From Calendula officinalis (lineage: Eukaryota; Streptophyta; Magnoliopsida; Asterales; Asteraceae), in contig OY970832.1 in assembly GCA_963853835.1 (NCBI GenBank), positions 26,716,208 to 26,780,207 of the forward strand: a stretch of 64,000 nt of DNA, written 5' to 3'. The first letter of the stretch is position 1, and every line of letters begins with the position of its first letter. The notes below the pieces were generated by a model. The model searched no databases and had not been told where the DNA came from. It worked only from the letters and a program-made list of their open reading frames with translations. Made by a program: the position numbers and the translations under genes. Below, piece by piece: positions 21,564 to 33,355 of this stretch.

Positions 21564-24500
21564 TTAAACAAGAACAGGAGTAGGAACCAGAGCTGCCTTA
21601 ATCATGAGGCTTTGGATGAAGGCTACCATCTGCAAATTAACCAATTTCAATAATTTTGAATCTCTAATAAGAAACATGAACAATATTTACCACAGTAAAA
21701 TAATAAATGGCGATATACCACAGTAAATCCGGCACACATAAGACTAAAACCAGGAAAATGAAATGGCGCATGATCAGACAAGAACAAAGCTGTTAAAAAA
21801 GAAAAGAGAACGATAAATCTTGTTATTAGCTACAATCAAATTTGATCATCAAACAGCACATGATTAAATTTTTATTTTAAATTTACCTGTTAACGGGCTG
21901 AAAACCAATGGGGAAATGATACTGGCAAATGAACATAGGCCTGTAATGCACCCTTGTGCTTTGCCCTATGAACAAAAAATACCATCAATAAATTGATTAA
22001 TCGAATTATTGATGTGGGACAAATGTGAGAAATTACCTGCTCTGTAGGGCCAACTTGTTTGGATACAATGCTCCGTAACTGAAACAAAACATATATTCCA
22101 TTAAGAATTTAAGATAAAAGTAAATTGTAGATCAAGCAAGAAACAAAAAAATGTAGACATGAACTGACAATTGGTCCTGCAAAAGCAGACATAATCTGCA
22201 ACATGTCTGCAAGATAGACAACCTGTTCCATACAAAATGTTTAAGAAAACCTAGACATATTGAAAGGAATTACGTGCATACTATCAATTTAAGTGTAGTA
22301 AAGATATTATTGCTTGTTGGTTTAGTACAAATACGTACCCACAAGCTCCAAGCTACTGAAAAAAGAAACACCTGCATTTCAATTTAAACAAAATGTTAGA
22401 AATGCTTTTTATCCACTCACTCTAATCTCTATGATGGCCATTTTGATCCAATATGTTATCTCATCTATTATTTTATGTTATCCATTGAATTTTTTTTTTT
22501 ATTTTTTTTTTGTCCCATATGGATGTTAAATAAATGATTAACACAAACCATACCTTGTATTCTATGGAAATTAAATACAGGATTGTTTGCTTACATGCAT
22601 ACAATTGAAAGCGAGCCCGATTGCAAGGAGTTTCTCTTCATTCATTACCTTAGCCAACATGGGCATGAGAATCATCTGCAGTTTTCAGTTAAAAGTAATT
22701 TTATGGTCTTCTTTTGTACGTGTGTGATGACATTTACATATGAATTGTAAGGTAATGTTGCTGTTTTCAGCTTTTATTTTATTTTCACTTTTTTTTTTTT
22801 TTTTTAACTTTCGTATGTAATAAAGTACGTTAAACACATAATTGATAATTCACTGGTTGAAGATGGCATACTTGAGATATGATTCCAGTAATCCCATCGA
22901 TTATCAGAAAGTTAGCAAACTGATCTTTCTTAAAATGAAATTCAGCCTTCAAGAAGTACTAGAAAACGCAAGAAAATCCAAAAATGAGCAAATCTGTATC
23001 TCAATATTAGGAACAACCATTACATTCATAATCGTTTACTGAATGAAAGAGTGTATGAACAGAGCAGAGTACCAATAATACAGAAAGTAGGCCAAATTCA
23101 CCAAGCATGCTGAAGAATGCCACAATAGCTGCTTGTGAAAATGTCCTGCTGAAAATAAAGTTAACCACAACAATTTTCATATCATGTAATACATAAAACA
23201 TGTAATTTTCGGTATACAAATCTGAAAAGCAGATAGGGTCGATAAGTTCATAAGGCGTTAGAAATAAAGTTATCTTAATTTCTGTTTTCTGATCATGATT
23301 CCTGAGAAACAAATTGTATGAGAATAACATATATACCTGCTCTTCAAAAGGGAAATCGAATCGTGTAACGAAGGGGTTGTACGCAAATGACGATGATTTT
23401 TGCTACTGAGAAGACATTCATCACTTGTTGTTGTTTCTTCTTCCTCGGTAACATCGATCATTGCGTTAGATTCTGGCAGGAAAATTCTCATGTACACTAC
23501 GGAAACCATTGCCATTGCTGCAGAAACCTAAAATAATTGGGCAAGAAAGAGAATTGAGAAACGCATATTTGAGTAATTAATTGAGTTAGATCGAGATGAA
23601 CTGACTTGAAATACGGAGGCAGCAGATGGGAGGAAACGAGTAAGAAAGTTTCCAGAGACGAAAGAACATGACGAGATGCCGGAGAGGATTCCGAACGCCG
23701 ATGCCCGCTGCTCTTCACCTACGTTATCCGCCTGACGGTTTTCACAAGTCAAATATCACCTCCACCAAGTCAATGTTTCACGTCTTTTCAAAATAATTAA
23801 CAAAAATAATATACAAAAATAAAATATAATAAATGAAAACTTAATTCAGTTCACTATTTCACTTACTATTTGCTAGTGTTTTGAGAAAATTGATGGCCAC
23901 ATGATTCAAACTTAAAAATTTCTTATTATTAGCAATGATTCTAATAAATAGATCTACTATGGAAGATGTTCCTTGTTAGATTGCAATTAAATATATACCA
24001 TATTATTTTTAATAATACGTAAATTCATACTATTATTGTAGTTAATAAATGAACAAAAAGCATATCAGCTCACTTGGTCCGGTATCATGCTCATAACTCA
24101 TACGTGACATGTGCATATTTGAGCAGATTTTACAAGAACAAGTAATTACCACATAAGCAAGTGCAAGGCAGAAGACAGTCCCTTCACAAACCATGGAGGT
24201 GAAAGTCTTGAGCACAAAGTACGCATAAAAGAACTCCCTTTCCCTGCTGTATGCCAATATCACTGTTTTCAATTACCATGTTAGTATATATGTACATCAT
24301 GCATTACCTACCTGTACATTGGTTAATTTCTATGATGCATTAAGGTAATATATACTCTTAAGTTTATCATGTGTAATTGTATTCAATTGAACTTAGACTA
24401 ATCTCACTTGTGTATTCTTGAGTTTTCAGTTAAGTTTAGTAAACCAACACCATTGGCATAATGGTGTTGATTTGAGCGTCTTTATATTTTGGAGACATAT

Positions 24501-25211
24501 AAGCACATAAGGGAGAGGGTAATTTTTGTAGGCATTGGTATGCTATGGATGTTTATTTTATGTATAATATATTAAGTGAAAGAGTATTGTTGGGCATTAG
24601 TCTTTGAATTGAGTATTTGAGAGTCCGTTATTGGAATGTCAGTTGATATATCAATGATTTGTTAAAAAGCTAAAGTATCAATGAGTGTAATGACTAGGAA
24701 CTGTCTTTATGTCTTAACCTATAGAATCACATTACACGTTTACCTGTAGGGAAGATAGCGAGCATCATTGGAAAAGTGAGAATGAGTTTCCTCCCGTAGC
24801 GATCAGATAGATTTCCAATTAGTGGCATCATCACTAGACTTCCCATCCCAATAATCTGATGAATATATACAAAGAGTTGAATATATATGTTCACTACAAG
24901 TATTACCATCGAATGAACCATTCACATTACATAATACTAGTAGGATAACCGCGCAATACGACGACAGATACCTTATGCAACTCTCTTTTGCAGGGAGCAA
25001 AAGTTATTCGCTTACACATTTAGTCTAACAATACAACAAAGTTTGTCAAAGTTCGAACTCATGCACGCTTGACTCCTAAACTCGTGTGGGTCCGTTTTTG
25101 TCAACTGGTTTTTGACCAGATGGTGAGTGTGCTGAAAATTCAGCTTGCTTACTTGGAAAAATAGGTATGGTGAAGATTTTGACTTTCTAAATGAGAAAGT
25201 CTTAAATACAT

Positions 25212-25293
<82 letters not shown>

Positions 25294-26961
25294 GATATAA
25301 AGATAAAAATAAAGATATTGTAAATACTAAGTTACAGGTTTTATGTATTCAGATAGGTTTTTAGTGTTAGTATTCTATATGTAAAAATTTGCACATTTGA
25401 ATTCATGCAATTTATATAAATTTTCATAACCCGTCAAAAAAATTAATTACCTAATCGTATCAAAGATATTACAATTATAAAAAAAGCAAGGTTCTAAAAA
25501 GCGTAGGTGTGGCGTGACGACACCATCAAACATCAAGTCATGACGAGTCATGGCGGACCATGACGTTTTGTGTGTGATGCAGACTCAAATGTAGAAGAGC
25601 GGGTCCTTGTATTTCTGGAAGGCCATGATCGTAGAAGGAAAGAGACTCTACTGAAAACGACATAATTTTAAATTTGGGTCTCCATTTCAGGCCCACGAGT
25701 AACCAAATCGAAGCTTGCGACTTCCGGCCCAAAAACCTAGTTTTGGACACTTATTTGCGTTTTTATCTATTTTGATTATTATTTTGAACTTTGTTTTAGT
25801 CCCGGTTTATAGCATGTTTATCTTTTATGACCCCTTGAAAATTCTAGGTCATATTTAAAGTGTATTTGTGTGTTTGGAATAATTAGTTGAAGTTTTTACG
25901 AAAATTAAATTTTCTCTTCCAAAATTGTGTTATTTGTGTTTAACAAATTTTGAAGGACAGTCTAATGGAACTTTTAAATCAACGTGGTTTTGGTTAGATT
26001 GTCCCGGTATTCATTGAATCAACGAGTTCACTCTATACTATCGTTTTTTAGTATACATCAATGTGTCTTAAAATAGGATTAATATATTTGTCTTATCTAA
26101 AGATCGTCTTCGTGATACCAGCACGCAACGGTAAGATTGAAATACTCTATTAAAAAGTGGTTTACACGATTAAAGATTTAATCTCAGATTGATGATCTCC
26201 ATTTTCTAACAAAATTGTAATTAATGGACATTAAGGAAGTTTAAATTGTACATGGAGTTAATGCATTTTTCAATATGAATGAAAAGTTGAGCTGAACATT
26301 TCTTAAATATACTCTTATAGTCACAAATTAAACAAATCCCAACAATAACTATAAAAATTATAAAAATGACACACCAACGATTTAACTAGTTCATCCGGTT
26401 ACAATAACCAAAATAGTTCATTAAAAACGAGGTATAGTTACCAAATCCGATGCAAAATGTAACCGTCAGCAAAACAGACCAAATATAACGTTAACGTTTC
26501 CATTAAATGTTTATTTCAAATATTGCAGAAGAGGTCAAACGATAGCTCAATGCTACTTATTCCCAAAATAAATCTAAGAAAATTCTTATTTATATCTTAT
26601 AAAAGTGAAACCTCGGAGAATATTAACTAGGCCACAAATAGTTTGTGTTTATGTTTTAAAACTGAAAGTTTTGAACGTCCTTGCTAATTAATGACTTTTA
26701 TTGGAGGGAAATTGTTTGGTCCATGTAAGAAGGAACATCTTTTTAGATAGTTCACAAAGAGTAAATTAAAATAATGAATATAAAAAGAAAATAAATATAT
26801 ACCGCTTGTTGAACTCCGGTGAGATAAATGGCTAACGAGCATTCGTCTTTCCCAGGACAAAGTGCCGCCAAATTGACGTCAGTTATTGCCGGAACCACCA
26901 TGAAATTGGATAGATTGAACAAGAAAACCGTCAAGAAAAGGTGGCCCAACCCCCACGACAT
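21564..26961 (-). CDS. Major facilitator superfamily transporter (MEE15 / HIAT1-like)
   Basis: Fourteen exons, all with GT-AG borders and matching phase: 26961-26803, 24855-24744, 24262-24150, 23731-23606, 23527-23337, 23148-23073, 22958-22872, 22675-22595, 22371-22339, 22222-22169, 22078-22037, 21965-21887, 21789-21719, 21629-21564; 429 residues. Visible marks are the N-terminal helix HLFLTVFLFNLSNFMVVPAI, LTGVQQA, the MFS motif A loop GNLSDRYGRK between helices 2 and 3, an acidic central loop (EEEETTTSDE), and the conserved SKQVGPTEQGKAQGC and PFHFPGFSLM segments of the C-terminal half. The family resembles bacterial tetracycline-efflux-like carriers and Arabidopsis MEE15 relatives; the plant substrate is unknown. 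The start at 26961 (MSWGLGHLF) fits relatives best; an in-frame ATG at 27012 would add 17 residues. Exon 9 is only 33 nt. Intron 1 (1947 bp) holds a TA repeat and a MITE remnant. The frame is intact, so it is probably functional. Confidence 0.9.
25215..25289. repeat. (TA)n microsatellite in transporter intron 1
   Basis: An uninterrupted run of about 37 TA dinucleotides. It lies in the first intron of the transporter gene, so length changes would not alter the protein. Confidence 0.95.
25488..25575. mobile_element. Decayed fragment of the 4175 Mutator MITE
   Basis: It begins AAGGTTCTAAAAAGCGTAGG and follows the reversed right arm of the element at 4175-4617 for roughly 80 bp (shared GGCGT, CACCATCAA and CATGGCGG words). 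Most differences are C to T or G to A, the pattern expected from decay of methylated cytosines. Only one end is present, inside intron 1 of the transporter gene. Confidence 0.65.
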
Positions 26962-27224
26962 GCTTGCCGTCTCTGCCTCTATGATTAATGCACGTAGTGG
27001 TTTAAATGACAAAGCAAAGAACGAATGTTTTTTTATATGGAAGTCTGGAATTATGTCTATAAATACGAGGAGTTAAGGGAGAAAAGAAGATGTCACTAAT
27101 ATTTTTGTTTTTTACTTACTTTTGCAGTTATTGCATCTCACAGTCCAAAAAATATGTAGTTTGTTACGTAATTACAAAAGATGATATTTTATTAGATAGG
27201 AACATATATTGTGTATATCTTGTA

Positions 27225-27440
27225 CTAGCTTCAAAGCCCGCCCGACTGGGCGGTCATGATTTGAGATATATGTAAAGAAATAATAAATATATTGATGTTG
27301 AAAATGACATAACAATCCATAATTGTAATGATAAGTTAGTACAAATTTTGATACATGAATAAATGTTATAGAAAATTTAGAAACGAACTAAGACTTCTTT
27401 GTAAACGACATTTGTTGTTGAATTAGTGTAATCTAATTTT
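27225..27440 (-). mobile_element. Helitron 3' end
   Basis: On the minus strand a hairpin (CCGCCC-agtc-GGGCGG, 27238-27253) precedes CTAG (27225-27228) followed by T, the Helitron 3' terminus. The next 180 bp resemble 5626-5810, including 'gacatttgttgttgaattag'. The element extends rightward, but neither its 5' TC end nor any coding sequence could be located; the right limit given is only where similarity to the 5592 copy ends. Confidence 0.75.
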
Positions 27441-28459
27441 CAACACAATTTTTGTTGTAAAATATATTGACGAACAATTATATGTAATTATAAAATTACA
27501 TATTGTAATCTTATTTTAATTTTGTAAAAGTAGGTAATCAACATTACGTGTTTCGACACAATAGGAATTGTATACTTATTTTTTTTAGTATAGCTATAGC
27601 TATTACGTGTTAAATTACGTATTTTGGCACAATATAAATATAAATTTTAGTATACAAAACAATTTCTAAATTTTTTAAGTTAAATATTATCACTGTGCTT
27701 AATAACATTACGACACAATAGGTATTTTGTAGCTATATAAAATAAAAATAAGAAAAATAGTATTACATTTTTCGTTATAATACCATTTGTTATAACTAAA
27801 TGGTGTTATCGAAACATTTTAATTTTAAAAAATGTATTCATTATAATTAATGTATTATACTAAACGGCATAATAACTAAATTTCGTTATACTAAATGTTA
27901 TTATAAGAAAAATGTATTATAATTAATTTAGAAATATTATTACAGTTTTCGTTATAATTTTAATAATTACGTATTATCGAAGCATTTATAAATTTAATAC
28001 ATGTAGTGGGCTCGTGTTGTTGTTGGGCTAAGACAGCTGGATTTTTGCTTTCGTATGATGGGTTGGGCTAAGGTATAAAACTTTTACATAATCTTTTACG
28101 CAAATTTGTTAATAGGTAAATTGAATGTTTTAATATCTATCTATGGAATGCATTATATTGTTGTTAACAAAGTGGATGTGAAATCGGAGGTGGGATTCTA
28201 GAAGATTTGGAAAGTTTGAAATTTGTAGAATGTAGGAAGGATGCCACATGACCAATAGGGTAATTACATGTGGCATTGTGGACCAATGAGAAAGCTTGAA
28301 ATTGATTAGTTGGCAAAATAAAATCATACCTAGGCCTCATATATAGGTTAAGATAATTAAATGATTGTATCAATCCTTTCCATAGATAGGACACATGTAA
28401 CTATATATTGATGCTTACCCTAATGAGAATGACAAATAATTATTCTCTAATCTCTTTTA
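27441..28459. other. AT-rich intergenic or Helitron-internal DNA
   Basis: No gene seen. Many short inverted ATTATAAC/GTTATAAT-like words occur between 27720 and 27990. 28200-28350 shares word order with 11430-11560. Possibly Helitron interior followed by an LTR-like stretch ending before the primer-binding-site-like word at 28460. Confidence 0.35.
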
Positions 28460-28690
28460 TGGTATCAGAGAAAGGTTCAACTGTAGTTGGTCAAACGGCC
28501 ACACGGACCCCACGTAACCCATAAATATCCACGTGTTAGGCGCGAAAAAAAAAAGGACGCCACACGTGAGGGGGCGTGTTGAGATATCTCACATTGGACA
28601 AGAGATGAACCAGTAATGTGCTTATAAAGGTCCTGAGCTACTCCTCTTACAACCAATTGCTGTTAAGATGGAACCCCATAAACTGATTTC
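28460..28690 (+). mobile_element. Copia-type terminal fragment: PBS, purine tract, LTR start
   Basis: TGGTATCAGAG at 28460-28470 matches the usual plant primer-binding site (initiator Met tRNA). About 95 bp on, a purine-rich GTGAGGGGGCG (28566-28576) is directly followed by TGTTGAGATATCTCACATTG (28577 onward), the typical start of a plant LTR. This looks like a very short internal region, as in TRIM-type or deleted elements, ending in an LTR that leads into the Copia coding remnants downstream. The LTR end is not resolved. Confidence 0.5.
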
Positions 28691-28753
28691 TTCTTCTTTG
28701 TTCGGCCGCCACCCTTCTTCTTCTTTGTTCGGCTGCCACACTCTTCCTACACC

Positions 28754-28972
28754 ATGACCGGCGACAAAAACACCTCCTCCCCCAAAATACATCCGGCCAC
28801 CACAGTGACCAACATCCAATTGTTTATCCATATAACACTCGAGATGGACAAGGGTCACTACCTTTCTTGGGCTGAACTCTTCAAGATTCACTGTCGAGCT
28901 TTCGAGGTTCTTCCTCATATCATACCCGACGACAAATCAGCCAGCTCCTCCTCCGATTCGTCGTTTAACTAA
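28754..28972 (+). pseudogene. Copia-type Gag N-terminal fragment
   Basis: The 72-residue frame contains FIHITLEMDKGHYLSWAELF and FKIHCRAFEVLPHI, the N-terminal domain of plant Copia Gag polyproteins. It stops after a Ser-rich stretch; the rest of gag, the zinc knuckle and protease are missing, and the next recognisable part begins at about 29016 in the pre-integrase region. A 5' tandem of 'ttcttctttgttcggc' (28689-28740) precedes it. Confidence 0.75.
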
Positions 28973-29015
28973 CGATTATAATATCACTATTGAATTTGAC
29001 AAATTTGGTTTCAAT

Positions 29016-30669
29016 GTGAAGGATTTCCAGACACGGATTCCTATCCTACGATGTAATAGCATTGGCGATCTCTACCCACTCACCACCACTTCCGCAACAT
29101 CACTCACCTCTCCTGCCGCCTTTGCTGTGTTATCTCAAGACCTTTGGCATCACCGTCTCGATCTTCCAGCTTTATATAAATTACGTTTACTTAAGAATAA
29201 TTTCTCTATTAGTTGTGGGAAAGTTAGCAATAATAAAGTTTATCAATCTTGTATTTTCGGAAAACATATTAAATTACCATTTAATGAATCCTTATCTCGT
29301 ACATCTTTACCTTTTGACATTATTCATAGCGACCTTTGGACCTCCCCAATCCTAAGTTCGGGAGGCCACCGATATTACATACTCTTTCTTGACAATTACA
29401 CTAATTTTTATGGACTTACCCACATGGCCAGAAATCACAGGTTTACTCAAGCTTTCAAAACTTATACTTACTCAATTCAATCGCCAAATCAAAACCTTTC
29501 AATGTGATAACGGCAAAGAATATTCCAACACCCAATTTCAACAATTCTGTAACAGAAATTGTATGATTTTTCGCTTCTTTTGCCCATACACCTCCTCTCA
29601 AAACGGTAAAGCCGAACGCAAAATTCGGTCCATAAATAACATTATCCGCACCCTTCTCGCCCACTCCAACGTCCCTCTTTCGTTCTGGCATCACGCCCTC
29701 CAAATGGCCACCTACATTCTTAACATTTTACCGAGTAAACTTCTCAACTCCGCCAACCCCACCTCAGTCCTCTACAATCGCAATCCATCCTACAATCATC
29801 TCCGCATCTTCGGATGCCTATGCTACCCACTTTTTCCATCCACCACAATCAACAAACTTGAAAAACGCTCCACTCCGTGTGTCTTCCTCGGCTACCCCTC
29901 AAACCATCGGGAGTACAAATGCTATGACCTCTCAACCAAACAAATCATTCTTTCTCGCCACGTTATCTTTAACGAATCCATTTTTCCATTCAAAAATCTC
30001 AACAACCCTAAGCCTTCATATGACTTCTTAAACAATGACATCCATCCATCCTTACTCCAACAAATCCATACGGATCACTCACAAACCACAAACAACCCGC
30101 CCCACCCAACTTCACCCACTGCCTCCCCAACTCGTCCTAACCCACAGCCAACTCAACCAACCCCCCTTTCACCTAGTGCTTCATCTACTCTACCTACTAC
30201 CTCAAACACTACTTCTGTAGCTACAACTCCTCAACCACCTCCCCCACCGCCCATCCCACAACCAACAGCTACGGTACCACCAACACCTTCTCAAACTTGA
30301 ACCATGACTACACCTTCTCAAACTAGAACCATGACTACACGAAGCATGACATGTACTTCCAAGCCTAAACAACAATTCAATCTTAACACTTCCACCACTC
30401 TCTCTCCAATCCCAAAAACCCCAACCGATGCTCTCCCAGACCCAAATTGGAGCCATGCCATGACCGACGAGTTTAATGCCCTTATTTCTAATAAGACGTG
30501 GGAACTAGTCCCTCGTCAACCCAATATGAATATTATACGTTGTATGTGGACTTTTAAACACAAAAAGAAATCTGACGGTTCTTTTGAGCGCTATACGGCT
30601 CTTTTGGTTTGTGATGGAAGGTCTCAACAGGTTGGAGTAGATTGTGAAGGGTTTCATAACACTGATTGA
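29016..30669 (+). pseudogene. Copia-type pol remnant (integrase and start of reverse transcriptase)
   Basis: The first frame (29016-29507) carries the GAG-pre-integrase segment LWHHRLDLPA and the integrase start FDIIHSDLWTSP. A frameshift between about 29400 and 29500 moves the reading to a second frame (29389-30300) with CDNGKEY, SSQNGKAERKIR, IFGCLCYP and VFLGYPSNHREYKCYD, typical of Copia integrase. After a Pro/Thr-rich linker and a TGA at 30298-30300 the same frame resumes with the reverse-transcriptase start (WSHAMTDEFNALISNKTWEL) and is cut off at about 30669, before the catalytic YxDD region. With frameshift, stop and truncation it is dead. Confidence 0.85.
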
Positions 30670-31502
30670 CCACTTGGGTCAACCTCCTAGTATACTTGGT
30701 TCAACCATACTGACAAGAACATGACTCTTTTCGGTTAAACCAACTAGCTGATTTAATCCCTAAAGCGGAACTGAGATTAAACCTAATCCTTAAACCCTAA
30801 AGGAATGGTATCTTGGAAATCTAGACTAGATTAACAAGAAAGAAACCTTGTACGAAGAACCCGAACACACACATTGCTTGTGTGTGTTCGTCGACCATCA
30901 ACCAAAGAACCCTAGGGTTCTTTGGCCGAATTCGAACAAGAGAAGAAGAGGGGAAAAGGGTTTCCCAAGACATACCTTAATGTTTGCTTAAGTTAGTCCA
31001 CTGATGATGAACACGACGAGAAACCTTCTAGTTGGTTGATGCAATGATCTTGGATCTTCAAGGACTTGAAGAACACGAAGAACGAATGAAGAAAGAAGAA
31101 CACAAAGCCTTGTGTTCTTCCTCCTATTCGGCCGAAACTGAGGAGAGGGGCTAGGGTTCTTTTTCGTGTACAATGAGCAACTAAACAAGGAACCCCAAGC
31201 CTTCTATATATAATTGAAGGACTTTCACTTAGGGCCCTTCTAGTTTAATTAATATTAATCATTAATTAAACTTATTCTTTTACACTTTAAACCCTTGTAG
31301 TTTAACTAGTTATTATTGTCCCACTTAATTATTAAATGTCTAGTATTATACACTTATATATAATTTGGTATATACATACACGAATTATATACTTGTGTTT
31401 TATACTTTTAATAATTAATTATATAATAAACTTTATATAATCTTAACAGTAATATTATCCAATTACCATATGATTTAATTACTTTAAATCATATTATGGA
31501 TA
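30670..31502 (-). mobile_element. Fragment of another LTR-type element
   Basis: The sequence changes character abruptly at about 30670. On the minus strand it holds a TATATATAGAAGG box (near 31205) followed by a leader-like stretch with GGCCGAATAGG and a CTAGGGTTC motif, resembling the promoter and R region of Copia LTRs; the Copia LTR at 60833 has a similar plan (CGGCCG near 61170). Neither end nor a duplication could be defined. The 31230-31500 part is AT-rich and ends at the junction with the Gypsy leader stub. Confidence 0.4.
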
Positions 31503-31595
31503 ATCTCAAGGAAATCTCATATTCCTAATGCTACAGTCTAAGACTAGGATGGACATCCAACCTAATTCACTTAAACTATAGCTCTGATACCAAGT
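31503..31595 (-). mobile_element. Leader stub of a second Gypsy copy, outside the 3' LTR
   Basis: This stretch is essentially the same as 38124-38216, the PBS and leader of the element to its right, including TGGTATCAGAGC (minus; 31581-31592). A leader next to the outer side of a 3' LTR means that the LTR at 31596 also served as, or recombined with, the 5' LTR of another copy whose remainder is lost. Confidence 0.85.
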
Positions 31596-33341
31596 TGTAA
31601 CACCTTAATTTTTAATACAAAACATTTGGCCAAAATAATCATTTAATACAGAGGAGAACTATCCCAAAATACGGATTTACAAAAACCTTTGGTATGAAAA
31701 TCAGAGTATAAAGTTGCTGTTACAAAATAGATCAAAACCAAAGCTAAGTCTAAATCCGTTCTAGTGTTCTTCTACTCTAGGCCCCGCATCTCTATCCATG
31801 CGCACCTATACCTTCGATCCCGAACCTGAGTACATAGCAAAACAAACAAGGAGTACGTGAGACAAAAAGTCTCGTGAGCTACATGGGTTTAGACCCAACA
31901 ATAATAGTAAGAATTATATAACACGTAAACATAATACAAGCAACTCGTCCGTCTATCTAGTCACCCTATTGTGATTCTATCAACCTTGCTTCCCTAGCAA
32001 TCATATCTAGTTATCGGGTTGCCCCCAAACTAACTAGAACCACATTAACTTATTAACCAAAATCCATCGCCATTAATAAGCTTTAAGATACCGGCAAGAG
32101 GGATTCGCCCAATCTACCGATACCTGCCTTACTCACCGGACTACCTCCAGTTAGTAAGACTACTACCGTGGTTGAGTCGATGGGAATCCACCCAACTGCC
32201 CCTCACACTACACCTCATGACCGGGGGTCCCCCGTGCCATCACATCATCACTATCATATCATAACTCATTAGTTATGTCTATCTAGCTCTCGGCTATCAC
32301 ATCAATCATCAAACAAGTTAGTTCAATATCATCAATAATATAACTAACTAACAACTACCAATCTATACAAATAAGAAAATAGACCGTAATACAAGTGAGG
32401 TAGGTAATTCAAGGGCTATGTACTCAATAAAATCCACACGTACTCACCTTAGCAAACAATGCTCCAATGTGTGTTCTTCACACCGACCCTTTGCTCCAAC
32501 AATCGGTCAACCTTCCAAGACTTCACCAAAAGCCTAATATAACAATCACAAGATGTTCAACATCACATACTACTAATATCATGACCATTTATCCCTAGAT
32601 ACCCTTTAATAACAATTTCCCCAAATTTTGGTGATCTCCAAACCCTAGGTTTAACAATCTCAAGATTCTTACAAATCTTAATCATACACTTGTTTCCTTT
32701 GTTAAAATACCTTCTACAAGATGTATACAACCTTTATTTAACCATAATTCACCAACCCAATAACTAGGGTTTCAAACCCAAGCCAATGAACCCATAGATC
32801 TAAAGCTATAATTACAAGGGAGTGAAGATATACCTTTGATCTTCACTTAGGAGTAAAATCTACCGAAGATTAGTGAAGAAATCGACCCAAATCAGCTCTT
32901 GCACTCCAAAATCGCCAAATGATGAAAACTAGGGTTTGTGGGCTGCATTTATGACCAAAACCCGACTTTAATGCTGCATAGACAGAAAATCGCGCCGCTA
33001 CTGTGGAGATCGCGTCGCGATCTCCTTCCCGTGTTATTTCGCGTCACAACTTCGCGTCGCGAACCCGTCGCTATCTTGATTTCGCGTTTCCCTCCAAACG
33101 ATATTTCGGGTCGCTGCTGCATCCGTCGAAGATCGCGCCGCGAACTCCCAGATAACGGCGCTATCTGGGCTATGCAGCTGAGGCTGCATTTTTCTTCATC
33201 CTTACCGACACGGTTTCGCCCATAACTTCTTCATACGATACCCGATTGACACGAAACCAATTTCCACGTCCTTTAAATGATTTATCCTTAATTATCATAT
33301 TTTTATAAAATTTATTTATTTACAAATTTCGGGTCGTTACA
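31596..33341 (-). repeat. 3' LTR of the Gypsy element
   Basis: Runs from TGTAACACCTTAATT to CGGGTCGTTACA (plus-strand reading), 1746 bp. It contains blocks also found in the longer LTRs at 8750 and 45973 but lacks most of the palindromic array. A GC-rich zone of TTCGCG-type palindromes lies at 32985-33180. The 95-codon frame at 32938-33225 is not a gene. Confidence 0.9.
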
Positions 33342-33342
33342 A

Positions 33343-33355
33343 CTATCTACCCCTT
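33343..33355 (-). promoter_or_regulatory. Polypurine tract of the Gypsy element
   Basis: AAGGGGTAGATAG on the minus strand, ending one base before the 3' LTR. It overlaps the stop of the chromodomain frame and matches the tract at 51914-51926 of the gag-only element except for one base. Confidence 0.85.

Noticed and set aside
27012..27012. Upstream ATG as transporter start
   Set aside because: In frame, but the extra 17 residues precede the conserved first segment; family members start at the downstream Met, so 26961 is preferred. Not excluded.
29455..29703. 82-codon frame on -
   Set aside because: Antisense shadow of Copia integrase.
30202..30456. Ser/Arg-rich frame on -
   Set aside because: Antisense of the Pro/Thr-rich linker in the Copia pol remnant.
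32938..33225. Arg-rich open frame, repeated at 39559-39846
   Set aside because: Both copies lie at the same place in the two Gypsy LTRs, in the GC-rich palindrome zone; no known domain.
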